Origin: Gordonia westfalica
GTDB lineage: Bacteria > Actinomycetota > Actinomycetes > Mycobacteriales > Mycobacteriaceae
Length of the DNA stretch: 64,000 bases
Direction of reading: 5' to 3'
NCBI RefSeq assembly: GCF_900105725.1
Contig: NZ_FNLM01000036.1
Location: forward strand, 620,001-684,000
Shown: positions 1-8,257 of the stretch, piece after piece
How the letters are laid out: every line of letters begins with the position of its first letter
How positions within the stretch are numbered: the first letter of the stretch is position 1
Program-made: the position numbers and the translations under genes
The notes under the pieces: generated by a model
Seen by the model: only the letters and a program-made list of their open reading frames with translations
What the model was told of the DNA's origin: nothing
The model's database searches: none

Positions 1-1
1 G

Positions 2-529
2 GTCGACATCCTCTCGGGCGTCCCCTCGATCGTCGCCGCACTCTTCGTCTACGCGGTGTGGCGCACGACGCTGGGCCTGCCCCGTTCGGGATTCGTCGTG
101 GCGATCGCCCTGGTGCTGTTGATGGTCCCGCTGGTGGTCCGTGCCACCGAGGAGATGCTCAAGATCGTGCCGCAGGACCTACGTGAGGCCTCGTACGCCC
201 TGGGCATCCCGAAGTGGAAGACGATCCTCCGGATCGTGCTCCCGACCGCCCTCTCGGGCATCGTGACCGGCGTGATGCTGGCCATCGCCCGCGTGATGGG
301 CGAGTCGGCGCCGGTGCTCATCCTGGTCGGTTCGACGCGCGCGATGAACTGGAATCCCTTCGACGGCAACCAGGAATCCCTGCCGCTGATGATGGTGCAG
401 CAGTACAACAACGGACCCGGTGCCCTCGACACGGTGTGGGCGGCCGCCCTGTGTCTGGTCATCCTCGTGGCCATCGTCTACTTCGGCGCCAAGGTCGTGT
501 CGAAGATCTTCGCGCCCAAATCCTCCTGA
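2..529 (+). CDS. pstA: Phosphate ABC transporter permease PstA (C-terminal part)
   Basis: This is the C-terminal part of an inner-membrane permease of the high-affinity phosphate importer PstSCAB; the gene begins upstream of the window and is open from base 2. The visible part starts with the segment GVPSIVAALFVYA and continues with hydrophobic helices. It contains the conserved permease loop in which EASYALGIPKWKT is followed by a G-I-V-T-G helix; in this family that cytoplasmic loop contacts the ATPase. It stops 51 bp before the pstB start, so the two are almost certainly one operon. The assignment over PstC rests on the position directly before pstB and on the PstA-like GVPSIVAAL segment. 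Confidence 0.9.
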   Translation, partial: VDILSGVPSIVAALFVYAVWRTTLGLPRSGFVVAIALVLLMVPLVVRATEEMLKIVPQDLREASYALGIPKWKTILRIVLPTALSGIVTGVMLAIARVMGESAPVLILVGSTRAMNWNPFDGNQESLPLMMVQQYNNGPGALDTVWAAALCLVILVAIVYFGAKVVSKIFAPKSS

Positions 530-580
530 GCCCGAATCACCGACCCCGAGCGGGTCATCACTGTAGAAACGGACAACGTC

Positions 581-1357
581 ATGGCAAAGCGCCTCGACAT
601 CAAAGACCTGAACATCTACTACGGCGACTTCCACGCGGTGAAGGACGTGTCCCTCGAGGTGCCGCCGCGCTGCATCACGGCCTTCATCGGCCCGTCGGGC
701 TGCGGCAAGTCGACGGTGCTGCGCACCCTCAACCGCATGCACGAGGTCACCCCGCGTGCGTATGCCAGGGGCAGCGTCCTGCTCGACGGCGAGGACATCT
801 ACGGCCGCAACGTCGACCCGGTCAGCGTGCGCGCCACCATCGGTATGGTGTTCCAGCGTCCCAACCCGTTCCCGACGATGTCCATCCGCGACAACGTCGT
901 CGCCGGCCTGCGGCTGCAGGGTGTGCGCAACAAGGCCGAACTCGACGAGGTCGCCGAGCGGAGCCTGCGCGGCGCGAATCTGTGGGAAGAGGTGAAGGAT
1001 CGCCTCGACAAGCCGGGCGGCGGCCTGTCCGGCGGTCAGCAGCAGCGGCTGTGCATCGCGCGGGCCATCGCGGTCTCGCCGGATGTGCTGCTGATGGACG
1101 AGCCGTGCTCGGCGCTCGACCCGATCTCGACTCTTGCGATCGAGGATCTGATGGGTGAGCTCAAGAAGGAGTACACGATCGTCATCGTGACCCACAACAT
1201 GCAGCAGGCCGCCCGGGTGAGCGACCAGACCGCCTTCTTCAACCTCGAGGGCGTCGGTCAGCCCGGCCAGCTGGTCGAGATCAGTGACACCGAGACGATG
1301 TTCTCCAGCCCGACGAAGCGGGAGACCGAGGACTACATCTCTGGACGTTTCGGCTGA
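581..1357 (+). CDS. pstB: Phosphate ABC transporter ATP-binding protein PstB
   Basis: This is the ATPase subunit that energises phosphate import through PstA/PstC (258 aa, the usual family length). All ABC landmarks are present: Walker [10 protein letters not shown] near residue 33, Q-loop FQRPNPFP, signature LSGGQQQR, Walker B VLLMDEP, D-loop SALD and switch His in VTHNMQQA. The spacing [11 protein letters not shown] followed by EEVKDRL is typical of PstB. The ATG at 581 gives the standard N-terminus, although the Shine-Dalgarno upstream is weak. It follows pstA and is ended by a hairpin; phoU lies on the opposite strand just beyond. The order recalled for M. tuberculosis (phoT next to phoY2) is the same. 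Confidence 0.96.
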   Translation: MAKRLDIKDLNIYYGDFHAVKDVSLEVPPRCITAFIGPSGCGKSTVLRTLNRMHEVTPRAYARGSVLLDGEDIYGRNVDPVSVRATIGMVFQRPNPFPTMSIRDNVVAGLRLQGVRNKAELDEVAERSLRGANLWEEVKDRLDKPGGGLSGGQQQRLCIARAIAVSPDVLLMDEPCSALDPISTLAIEDLMGELKKEYTIVIVTHNMQQAARVSDQTAFFNLEGVGQPGQLVEISDTETMFSSPTKRETEDYISGRFG

Positions 1358-1377
1358 CGCAGCCGCAATCCCTTCGA

Positions 1378-1412
1378 ACAGAGCCCTTCTCGTACACCGA
1401 GGGGGGCTCTGT
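1378..1412. terminator. Bidirectional hairpin terminator after pstB
   Basis: Nine-base arms ACAGAGCCC (1378-1386) and GGGCTCTGT (1404-1412) pair perfectly, and an inner CTCG/CGAG can extend the stem. The hairpin lies 20 bp after the pstB stop and 4 bp before the stop of the small gene on the minus strand, so it can serve both convergent transcripts. There is only a short U-rich tail. Confidence 0.6.
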
Positions 1413-1416
1413 CTGT

Positions 1417-1578
1417 TCACATGTTGATCAGCAGGATGATCAGGAGGGCGGCGAGCGAGGCGATGACGCCGAGGTACGTGATGATCTGCCGTCGATGGGC
1501 GGCGGCCGCGACGTCCTCGTCGGTCATCGCATTGAAATCGGGTTCGATCGGCTGATGCTGGCCCATGTCCGCCACCAT
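1417..1578 (-). CDS. Small single-pass membrane protein, unrecognised
   Basis: From ATG 1578 this predicts a 53-aa protein. A hydrophilic N-terminus (MGQHQPIEPDFNAMTDEDVA) is followed by a short basic stretch and one hydrophobic helix of about 18 residues (LGVIASLAALLIILL) ending at the C-terminus, so the bulk should face the cytoplasm. A second ATG at 1566 would give 49 aa. The frame stays open further upstream, but that part overlaps the hairpin at 1647-1689 and looks non-coding. It sits between pstB and phoU, convergent with pstB. No family is recognised; small membrane proteins next to phoU are often missed by annotation. Confidence 0.5.
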   Translation of the reverse strand: MVADMGQHQPIEPDFNAMTDEDVAAAAHRRQIITYLGVIASLAALLIILLINM

Positions 1579-1646
1579 AACCGTGACCTGGGCAGGTGTG
1601 AAATCGTTCCCGGCCGCTAACGGCCCGGGATGTTCACTGACATGAA

Positions 1647-1689
1647 GAGAGGCCGAGTTCAGTTCAGGTGACTGAATTCTCGGCCTCTC
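1647..1689. terminator. Long hairpin downstream of phoU
   Basis: An 11-bp arm GAGAGGCCGAG (1647-1657) pairs with CTCGGCCTCTC (1679-1689), and inner arms TTCAGT/ACTGAA lengthen the stem to about 17 bp. It starts 45 bp beyond the phoU stop on the minus strand and is most simply the phoU terminator. No strong U-tract follows. Confidence 0.55.
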
Positions 1690-1733
1690 GGATTGTGTGC
1701 TCGGGCTCGCTCCGGGGAGACGAGCGAGGAACA

Positions 1734-2396
1734 TCACCCCACGTTCTGGAACTGCTCGGGGGTCTTGCCGGTGGCGGTGAACACCACCCGCCGACCGATC
1801 AGCACGGCGTGGTCGGCGAAGCGTTCGTAGTAGCGGCCGAGCAGGGTCACGTCGACGGCGGCGGCGACCCCGTGCTTCCAGTCGCGGTCCATCAGGACGG
1901 TGAACAGGTGACGGTGGAGGTCGTCCATCGCATCGTCGTCTTCCTGAAGACGCAGCGCGGCCTGGGGATCGCGGGTCACGAGGACCTCGTGCGCGTTCTT
2001 GGCGAGGGTCACCGCCAGCCGGCCCATCTCCGCGAAGTAGCCGTTGACCTCCTCGGGGAGGGCCTTCGCCGGGTGGCGACGGCGGGCGACCTTGGCCACG
2101 TGAAGGGCGAGGGCGCCCATCCGGTCGGCGTCGGCGACGATCTGGAAGCCGCTGACGACTCCGCGGAGGTCGCCGGCCACCGGCGCCTGGAGAGCGAGGA
2201 GAGCGAACGACTGTTCCTCGGCACGGGCCGACAACTGTGTCATTCGCTCACTGTCGCCGATGACCTCTTCGGCAACGGCGAGGTCGGCCTGCAACAGCGC
2301 CTGGGTGGCGCGGGACATCGCGGTACCCGCGAGTTCACACATCTCACCCAGGACGTTGGTCAGCGCCTCGAGTTGCTCTTGGTAGGCGGTACGCAT
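1734..2396 (-). CDS. phoU: Phosphate-signalling regulator PhoU (PhoY2-like)
   Basis: This 220-aa PhoU protein is a cytoplasmic negative regulator linking the Pst transporter to the SenX3/RegX3-type phosphate response. It consists of two all-alpha PhoU repeats. Typical motifs are visible: [12 protein letters not shown] at the start, the DLR segment of repeat 1 ([22 protein letters not shown]) and the repeat-2 signature [16 protein letters not shown] near the C-terminus, whose acidic residues bind metal. The start at ATG 2396 is chosen because the upstream extension is Pro/Gly-rich and not conserved-looking. The gene is divergent from nothing and convergent with the pst operon, as for phoY2 in mycobacteria. 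Confidence 0.93.
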   Translation of the reverse strand: MRTAYQEQLEALTNVLGEMCELAGTAMSRATQALLQADLAVAEEVIGDSERMTQLSARAEEQSFALLALQAPVAGDLRGVVSGFQIVADADRMGALALHVAKVARRRHPAKALPEEVNGYFAEMGRLAVTLAKNAHEVLVTRDPQAALRLQEDDDAMDDLHRHLFTVLMDRDWKHGVAAAVDVTLLGRYYERFADHAVLIGRRVVFTATGKTPEQFQNVG

Positions 2397-2534
2397 GCCC
2401 CCAGGATACGTCGGGGATCGGTCTTCTCCGCTCACGACCGATGAACGCAGCGTGAACGCCGGGTGCAGAGACTTCGACGCGGTACCGCCCGGGACAGGTC
2501 GTCCCCGGCCGAATCGCCTTACGTGCAGGTCGCC

Positions 2535-4797
2535 TCAGGTGCAGGTCGTGTCGCCCGCGTTGGTGACGGCCAGGTCGTTGGGCAGATCGCCGGTGTTCTC
2601 TGCGGGTGCGAGCTGCTCGACGTTCACCGTCGCCCCGGAAGCGGGCACCGTCCCGAGTTCGCCGGTGAAGTCGGACCCGAGGATGATCTCGACACCCGAC
2701 TTGACCGTCCGGTCGAGCTGGATCTCGGCGCCGGGGAACATCGCCGCGAGCGTCGCGGCCGCGTTCTGCTGCCCGGGTCCGTACCGCACCACGGTGTCGT
2801 CACGGTTCTCCGACGCGTCGGCGACGCCGCGGACGTCGAAGCCATAAGGCGTCAACTGGTCGGACACCTCGGCGGCGAGGCCCGTGGTGCTGGTGCCGTT
2901 GAGCACGCGGACTCCGACGTTGCCGGGGTTCTGTGCCGTGGCGTTGACCCGTCCGGGGGTCGTCGTCGAGTTCCTCGAACTCGGTGCGCGAGAAGGCGCC
3001 TTCGACGTCGGCTTCTTCTTCTCGACCTTCTCGCCGGGCAGCGGGAGGTCGTCGATGATCGCGTTGAAGATCGCGTCGATGTCGTCGGTGCGCGGGATCT
3101 CGTTGTTCTGACCGTCCTCCGAGGTGCCGGAGGTGGGGATGGTCAGGAAGGAGACGCGACCGGCCTCGATTCCCTGCATCGACTCGGCGAGATTGATCAG
3201 CGACTGGGTGTCCACACCGTCGACGTAGCTGTACTCGATGAAGGTGTTGACGATGCTGTTCAGCTTGTTGGGGCTGGAGAGCACGTTGCCCGACAGCGTC
3301 GACCGCAGGAGCGATGACATGAAGAGCTGCTGACGCTTGATGCGGCCGTAGTCGCCGTTGCCCTCCGAGGCGATGTTGCGGGCGCGGACGTAGTTGAGTG
3401 CGCGGCGACCGGTCAGCTTCTGCTTGCCGGGCTTGCGGAGGATGTGGCCGATCTCGTAGTCGTACAGCGGCACCGTCGAACACACCTCGACACCGCCGAT
3501 CGCCCGCACGACCTTCTCGAATCCGTAGAAGTCCATGCCGATGAAGTGGTTGATGTTGAGGCCGCTCATCTCTGTGATGACCCGGACGAGGCACTGCGGG
3601 CCGCCGTAGAAGTAGACGCTGTTGAGCTTCACGCCGCTCTCGGCGGGCATCTCGGCGCCGTACTTGCCGGTCTCGTTGTCCCAGGAGTTGCACGCCGGGC
3701 GATCCACCTGGAGGTCGCGGGGGAACGACACCGCGACGACGCGGCTTCGGTTGGCCGGGACGTTGACCAGGATGACGGTGTCGGAACGGGCGCCCTCGGC
3801 ATCGGCCGTGGTACCCGCGCCCACCTTCGCGTTGTTGCCGCCACGCGTGTCGGTGCCGACGATCAGGTAGGTCTCGTCGCCGTGCTGGGCGTCCTTGTTA
3901 CGGATGTTCTTGTCTTCGGGGTCGACGGCGGTGACGTTGCGCCAGTTGCCGTTCCACGACTGCAGGTAGTTCCAGACGAACCCGGTGCCGACCAGGGCGG
4001 TCACACACGCGATGGCCACCAGGATGCGTCCGGTGGCGGTGGTCTTGCGGACGAGTGAGCCGCGACGGTCGTCGCCGCGTCCGGGGTGGCGACGGGGAGC
4101 CTGGCGGAGCTGCAGCGGACCGGTCAGGTCGGGGGTGCGCTCCAGCGGTTCACGCGGGGTGCTCGGCGCCACCGGGGGAATCGACGCGTCCTGCGCGCGC
4201 GATTCCTCGATGGCGCGCTGCGCGGTGGCCCGGTCGGACAGGTCGGGCGCGGAGTCGGGGGTCTTCTTGTCACCGATCGTGGGGATCTTCTGGGTGACGT
4301 CGTTGTCGAAGCGGTGGATCTCGGTGGGGCGATCGTCGGCCGCGGGCTGGCCCTGATCGCTCCGGCCGAGCGGGGCCGAGGGGTTGCGTCTGATTTGGCT
4401 GAGCCGGGTCGAAGCGGCGGGACCGCCCGCGCGTCGTCGGCGGGATGTTCGCGTACGGACCGGCCGGCGGGGCCTGATCCGGGCGGTCGGCGCGTCGGCT
4501 ACGGCGGCCCGGGGGCTCCGCAGCGGACGCGGGAGGTGTCCGGGGTTCCTCCGCGTTCATCTGCTCCATGAGCTCGCGGACGGTCAGGCGTGTGCGCCCG
4601 CGGACGAAACGGTCGGAGGAACTCGGCTCACGAAGGCTCGGATGCGCGCCCGACGCGGAGGCGTCCTGGGCGCGGGGCTCCATCGGGGGTCGGCTGTCGC
4701 CGGCATCCTCCGGGCGTCCGGCACGACGGCCACGACGAGACCTGCCGGCCTCGTTGCCCGCCTCCGGTTCGTCCGGTCCCGATGTCCAACGACTCAA
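2535..4797 (-). CDS. LCP-family (LytR-CpsA-Psr) cell-wall ligase, reading frame broken near 4380
   Basis: LCP enzymes transfer lipid-linked polymers (arabinogalactan in mycolata) to peptidoglycan on the outer face of the membrane. One frame is open from 2535 up to about 4380: cytoplasmic Pro-rich part, one TM helix (RILVAIACVTALVGTGFVW), the LCP domain with catalytic Asp/Arg motifs (VGTDTRGG, ARSDTVILV, SFPRDLQVDRP) and a C-terminal LytR_C domain (VRVLNGT onward). The N-terminus lies in another frame: TTG 4797 has a clear GAGGAA Shine-Dalgarno six bases upstream, and that frame reads MSRWTSG onward through LTVRELMEQMNAEE. Removing one base from the G run at 4380-4383 joins both into about 752 aa, near the size recalled for the mycobacterial neighbour of dusB. 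Without correction the first usable start of the main frame is GTG 4172 (545 aa), which still includes the TM helix. Confidence 0.85.
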
Positions 4798-4973
4798 CGC
4801 ACGTTCCTCATGCCCCGAGGTCTCGAAAACGTATGACCGCGCGTCGGGGCTGATCGACGCGGTGCGCACGCATAGACGGACCCGGGTGGCCGGGACCTTC
4901 GCGTCATACTACTGACCACACCTGAGAAGCGACCTCAGCCGGAGGCTCGTTGTGACGGTTTTCGCAGAATGTG

Positions 4974-6071
4974 TCAGCCGCCGGAGTGCATGATCTCGGC
5001 GCCGGCGGGGACCACGTCCTCGTCGGGGTCGTCGAGCCAGCCGTCGGGGAGTGCGACCTTCGCCGGGGAACCCTGGCGGCCGCGCGGACCGTGTCCGTCC
5101 GTCGGGAACGGGGCGTCGGCGGGCAGTTCGGACAGCAGTTCGCGCAGCTCGTCGACGCTGCCGACGAGTGCCATCCGGCGTCGGATCTCCGAGCCGGCCG
5201 GGAATCCCCGTAGGTACCAGGCGACATGCTTGCGGATCTCGCGGCAGCCCTTCATCTCGCCGTGGTGGTCGACGAGCAGCTGGCAGTGCCGGACCATGAT
5301 CTCGGCGACCTCACCGAGGTTCGGCGGAGTGGGTGCGTCGAATCCGTTGAGTTCGGCGGCGAGCTCGGCGAACAGCCAGGGGCGTCCGAGGCAGCCGCGG
5401 CCGACGACGACACCGTCGCAGCCGGTGCGGTTCATCATCGCCACGGCGTCGGCGGGTTCGAAGATGTCGCCGTTGCCCAGGACCGGCACCGAGGTGACGT
5501 GTTCCTTGAGGCGGGCGATCTCATCCCAGTCGGCCTCGCCGGAGTACCGCTGCGACGCGGTCCGCGCATGCAGGGCCACCGCGGCGGCACCCTCCTCGGC
5601 GGCGATCCGGCCGGCGTCGAGGTGGGTCCGATGGTCGTCGTCGATGCCGATGCGGAACTTGACCGTCACCGGGATGTCGGTGCCCTCGGTCGCGCGGACG
5701 GCGGCCGCCACGATCTTGCGGAACAGCGTGCGCTTGTAGGGGATGGCCGAGCCACCGCCCTTGCGGGTCACCTTCGGGACCGGGCAGCCGAAGTTCATGT
5801 CGATGTGGTCGGCGAGGTTCTCGTCGACGATCATCTTCGCGGCCTGGTACGTGTACTCCGGATCGACCGTGTACAGCTGCATCGACCGCGGGTTCTCGTC
5901 GGGCCCGAAGGTGGTCATGTGCATCGTGACCGGGTGGCGTTCGACGAGCGCGCGGGCCGTCACCATCTCGCAGACGTACAGGCCGGAGACGGTTCCGGTG
6001 CGCGCGAGTTCGAGTTCACGGCACAGGGTGCGGAACGCGACGTTGGTGACGCCGGCCATCGGCGCGAGCAC
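4974..6071 (-). CDS. dusB: tRNA-dihydrouridine synthase (DusB/NifR3-like); true start probably at 6272
   Basis: This FMN- and NADPH-dependent enzyme reduces uridine to dihydrouridine in tRNA. The TIM-barrel motifs are clear: LAPMAGVTNVAFR, DMNFGCPVPKVTRKGGGSA with the catalytic Cys, VKFRIGIDD, ALHARTASQRYSGEADW and the FMN-phosphate loop VLGNGDIFEP / GVVVGRGCLGRPW. GTG 6071 is the first ordinary start codon in the frame, but the conserved beginning GLRIGSIELASPVV lies upstream of it in the same frame. The frame runs on through a 36-bp repeat array to a CTG at 6272 that overlaps the desA1 stop (CTGA), giving the N-terminus (M)STTLPFEA. The protein therefore probably carries a repeat-encoded leader of about 50 residues. 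It is likely co-transcribed with desA1, in the gene order recalled for mycobacteria. Confidence 0.92.
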   Translation of the reverse strand: MLAPMAGVTNVAFRTLCRELELARTGTVSGLYVCEMVTARALVERHPVTMHMTTFGPDENPRSMQLYTVDPEYTYQAAKMIVDENLADHIDMNFGCPVPKVTRKGGGSAIPYKRTLFRKIVAAAVRATEGTDIPVTVKFRIGIDDDHRTHLDAGRIAAEEGAAAVALHARTASQRYSGEADWDEIARLKEHVTSVPVLGNGDIFEPADAVAMMNRTGCDGVVVGRGCLGRPWLFAELAAELNGFDAPTPPNLGEVAEIMVRHCQLLVDHHGEMKGCREIRKHVAWYLRGFPAGSEIRRRMALVGSVDELRELLSELPADAPFPTDGHGPRGRQGSPAKVALPDGWLDDPDEDVVPAGAEIMHSGG

Positions 6072-6116
6072 GACGGGGCTCGCCAGCTCGATGGACCCGA
6101 TGCGGAGCCCGCCGCT

Positions 6117-6252
6117 GCTCCCTGAGGTGTGAGCGGCAGCCTCGTTCTCGCTCCCTGAGGTGTGAGCGGAGCGAGCCTCGTTCTCGCTCCCTGAGGTGTG
6201 AGCGGAGCGAGCCTCGTTCTTGCTCCCTGAGGTGTGAGCGGAGCGAGCCTCG
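6117..6252. repeat. 36-bp tandem repeat array (CCTGAGG family, locus 1)
   Basis: There are four tandem copies of a unit beginning GCTCCCTGAGGTGTGAGCGG and ending CGAGCCTCGTTCTC. The first copy is 33 bp (6117-6149), followed by 36-bp copies at 6150-6185 and 6186-6221 and a last copy at 6222-6252 that ends early. All spacings are multiples of three, so the array is readable through in the dusB frame (EARSAHTSGSEN repeated). It starts 17 bp after the desA1 stop. Related arrays lie at 46955 and 62167. Confidence 0.9.
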
Positions 6253-6268
6253 AAGGGAAGGGTGGTGC

Positions 6269-7261
6269 TCAGGATGCCTGCTGCTCCCGCTTCTTGGCCT
6301 CGCGGGCGAGCGAACGGTCGCGCATCTCCTCGAAGCGGATGGTGTCCTTCTCGAGCTGCTCGAGGAAGGCGGCGAGCTCCTCACGGGTCTTCTCGCCCTC
6401 GGCGGTGAAGTCCTCGCGCTCGAAGACATTCCACTTGCGCAGAACCGGCATGACGACCTCTTCGAGGTGCTGGCGGAGGTCGTAGATGCCGTGCTTGGCC
6501 ATGAGGACCCCGTGGCGACGGAAGTTGGGCATGCCGGCGCCGGGCATCTGGAAGTTGGTCACGATGTCGGTGACCGCACGCAGGGTCTGATCGGGGGCGA
6601 TGTCCATGCCCGCGCCGCAGATGTTGCGGTAGAAGATCATGTGCAGGTTCTCGTCGGCCGCGATGCGCTGCAGCATCTTGTCGGCGATCGGGTCGTTGCA
6701 GGCCTTGCCGGTGTTGCGGTGGCTGACGCGGGTCGCGAGCTCCTGGAAGGTCACGTACGCGACCGAGTGGAGGAGGCCCAGTTCGTCGGCGTGCTCCTCG
6801 AGCTCGTCGACGCGACCGGCGGCCGCCAGCATCGGGTCGTAGCCGTTGGTCATGTGGATCATCCGGGCCTCTTCGAGGGCGACGGGATCCACACCGCGGG
6901 TGACGACGAGGTAGTCGCGCATCACGATGCCGTGGCGGTTCTCCTCGGCGGTCCAGCGACCGACCCAGTGGCCCCAGGCGGAGTCCATCGAGAAGTTGTC
7001 GGCGATGACGCGGTGGTACGAGGGCAGGTTGTCCTCGGTGAGCAGGTTGGTGATCATCGCGGCCTTGGCGACCTCGTCGAGCTGCGACTGCTCGGGGTCG
7101 TAGTCCACGCCACCGAGGGCGGCGAAGTTGCGGCCCTCATCCCACGGGACGTAGTCGTGCGGGTTCCAGTCCTTGGCGGTCTTCAGGTGGCGGTTGACGT
7201 TGTCCTCGGCAACGGGGGCGAGCTCCTTGAGAAGCTCGAGTTGCGTCAGCTCGCGTGCCAT
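6269..7261 (-). CDS. desA1: Acyl-[ACP] desaturase, DesA1-like
   Basis: This is a soluble di-iron stearoyl-ACP-type desaturase (fatty-acid desaturase type 2, 330 aa). In mycobacteria DesA1 inserts double bonds needed for mycolic acids. The N-terminus matches that group closely (AKDWNPHDYVPWDEGRNF). Iron-ligand motifs are visible: TEDNLPSYHR, WTAEENRHGIVMRDYL (EENRH) and a second pair in the ADENLHMIFYR segment (DENLH). ATG 7261 is chosen because a strong GGAGG lies seven bases upstream; the longer frame to 7426 is Arg-rich and non-coding in character. A promoter-like pair at 7440-7468 implies a leader of about 170 nt. dusB follows with a likely 4-nt overlap. Confidence 0.94.
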   Translation of the reverse strand: MARELTQLELLKELAPVAEDNVNRHLKTAKDWNPHDYVPWDEGRNFAALGGVDYDPEQSQLDEVAKAAMITNLLTEDNLPSYHRVIADNFSMDSAWGHWVGRWTAEENRHGIVMRDYLVVTRGVDPVALEEARMIHMTNGYDPMLAAAGRVDELEEHADELGLLHSVAYVTFQELATRVSHRNTGKACNDPIADKMLQRIAADENLHMIFYRNICGAGMDIAPDQTLRAVTDIVTNFQMPGAGMPNFRRHGVLMAKHGIYDLRQHLEEVVMPVLRKWNVFEREDFTAEGEKTREELAAFLEQLEKDTIRFEEMRDRSLAREAKKREQQAS

Positions 7262-7439
7262 ATAGATGTCCTCCGAAACGGTGTCCGCGTGTGTCGTTCG
7301 TGTGTCGTCGTGCTCGCGCCCCGCGCCGGTGCCGCGGGTGTGTTCGCGGCGTCGTCGTGGGCGGGTCCTGCCCGCCTGGGCGGACCTTTGTGCGGTCTCG
7401 GGCGCGCCCGGAGCGGTCCGATCCACTGGTCAAAGCTCT

Positions 7440-7468
7440 AGCCTACGGCACTCGGAAGCGGGTCCCAA
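7440..7468 (-). promoter_or_regulatory. Candidate desA1 promoter in the 336-bp gap 7262-7597
   Basis: On the minus strand TTGGGA (7468-7463) and TAGGCT (7445-7440) are separated by 17 bp, a good -35/-10 pair for actinobacterial housekeeping sigma factors. Transcription would begin near 7433. The rest of 7262-7597 is GC-rich with no convincing gene on either strand apart from the desA1 Shine-Dalgarno (GGAGG). Confidence 0.45.
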
Positions 7469-7597
7469 GTCCGTCGATGATGCTGTCGTGTCCCGATGGT
7501 GCCGACGTTACGGCCGCACCGGGTGGTGTCGGTCACGGCCTGCGCGGCGACCCGTTCCGCCGAACCGTTCGCTGGTCAGCGGGGTCGTCGGTGGGCG

Positions 7598-8149
7598 TCA
7601 TCCCTTCGATCGCGGCCTCGCGAAGAAGGCTCCGGTGGTCTCCATCCACTGCGCCGCGGCGTCGTCGAGATTGCCGTGCTCGCGTGCTTTCTCACACCAC
7701 CGCATGGCCGCCCGGCCGAACTCCATCGGGTTGTAGACGTCCTCCTCGCGGCTCCACAGGCCATCTCCCGCATAGGTGAGGATGGTGATGTTGGTGGCGG
7801 TGATCAGGCTCTGGTCACCGGGGTCCCGCATCGGGTTGTCGACCTCGCAGATCACCCGGGCGGTCGGGGCGTCGACGACGTGCCACAGCGAGGGGAACCC
7901 CGTCATGTGGCTGCCGGGGAAGGCGGTCATCGTCTTCCACGCCCAGGTCCGGATCTCCTCGCGGCCCCGCAACGTACCGAGCGCGTGCTCGACGAAGTCG
8001 GCATCCTCGGTGAACAGGTCGGCATAGCGGTCCCAGTCGCCGCTGATCGCGATCTCGGCGACCGTGCGCTGGAACCCGGCGAACGCCTCGTCGAGCTCGG
8101 CGGCGCTGAAGGTCCCGGCGGTGTCGGTGGGTTTCTCGGTGGATTCCAT
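7598..8149 (-). CDS. SnoaL-like / NTF2-fold protein
   Basis: This 183-aa protein has the cone-shaped NTF2-like pattern: a first helix pair (ELDEAFAGFQRTVAEIAISGDW), the characteristic DRYADLFTEDADFVEHALGTLRGREEIRTW segment, then strands with VICEVDNPMRDP and ITILTYAGDGLW, and EEDVYNPMEFGRAAMRWCEKARE near the end. Such proteins are small cyclases, isomerases or ligand binders; nothing here fixes a substrate. It stands alone on the minus strand between desA1 and the divergent kinase gene. ATG 8149 gives a sensible family-length protein. Confidence 0.75.
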   Translation of the reverse strand: MESTEKPTDTAGTFSAAELDEAFAGFQRTVAEIAISGDWDRYADLFTEDADFVEHALGTLRGREEIRTWAWKTMTAFPGSHMTGFPSLWHVVDAPTARVICEVDNPMRDPGDQSLITATNITILTYAGDGLWSREEDVYNPMEFGRAAMRWCEKAREHGNLDDAAAQWMETTGAFFARPRSKG

Positions 8150-8257
8150 CGACGACGATCGTAGGGTTCGGACGGCGTACCGGGTCGGACTTTCGCGACA
8201 CTCGGTAGCATTCGGTGCCTATGCATCCGCCCGAAAAGGGGTATCGGTGAGGACGTC

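Noticed and set aside
7262..7426. Upstream extension of desA1 by 55 residues
   Set aside because: It is Arg/Thr-rich without family similarity. ATG 7261 has a strong GGAGG and the conserved N-terminus.
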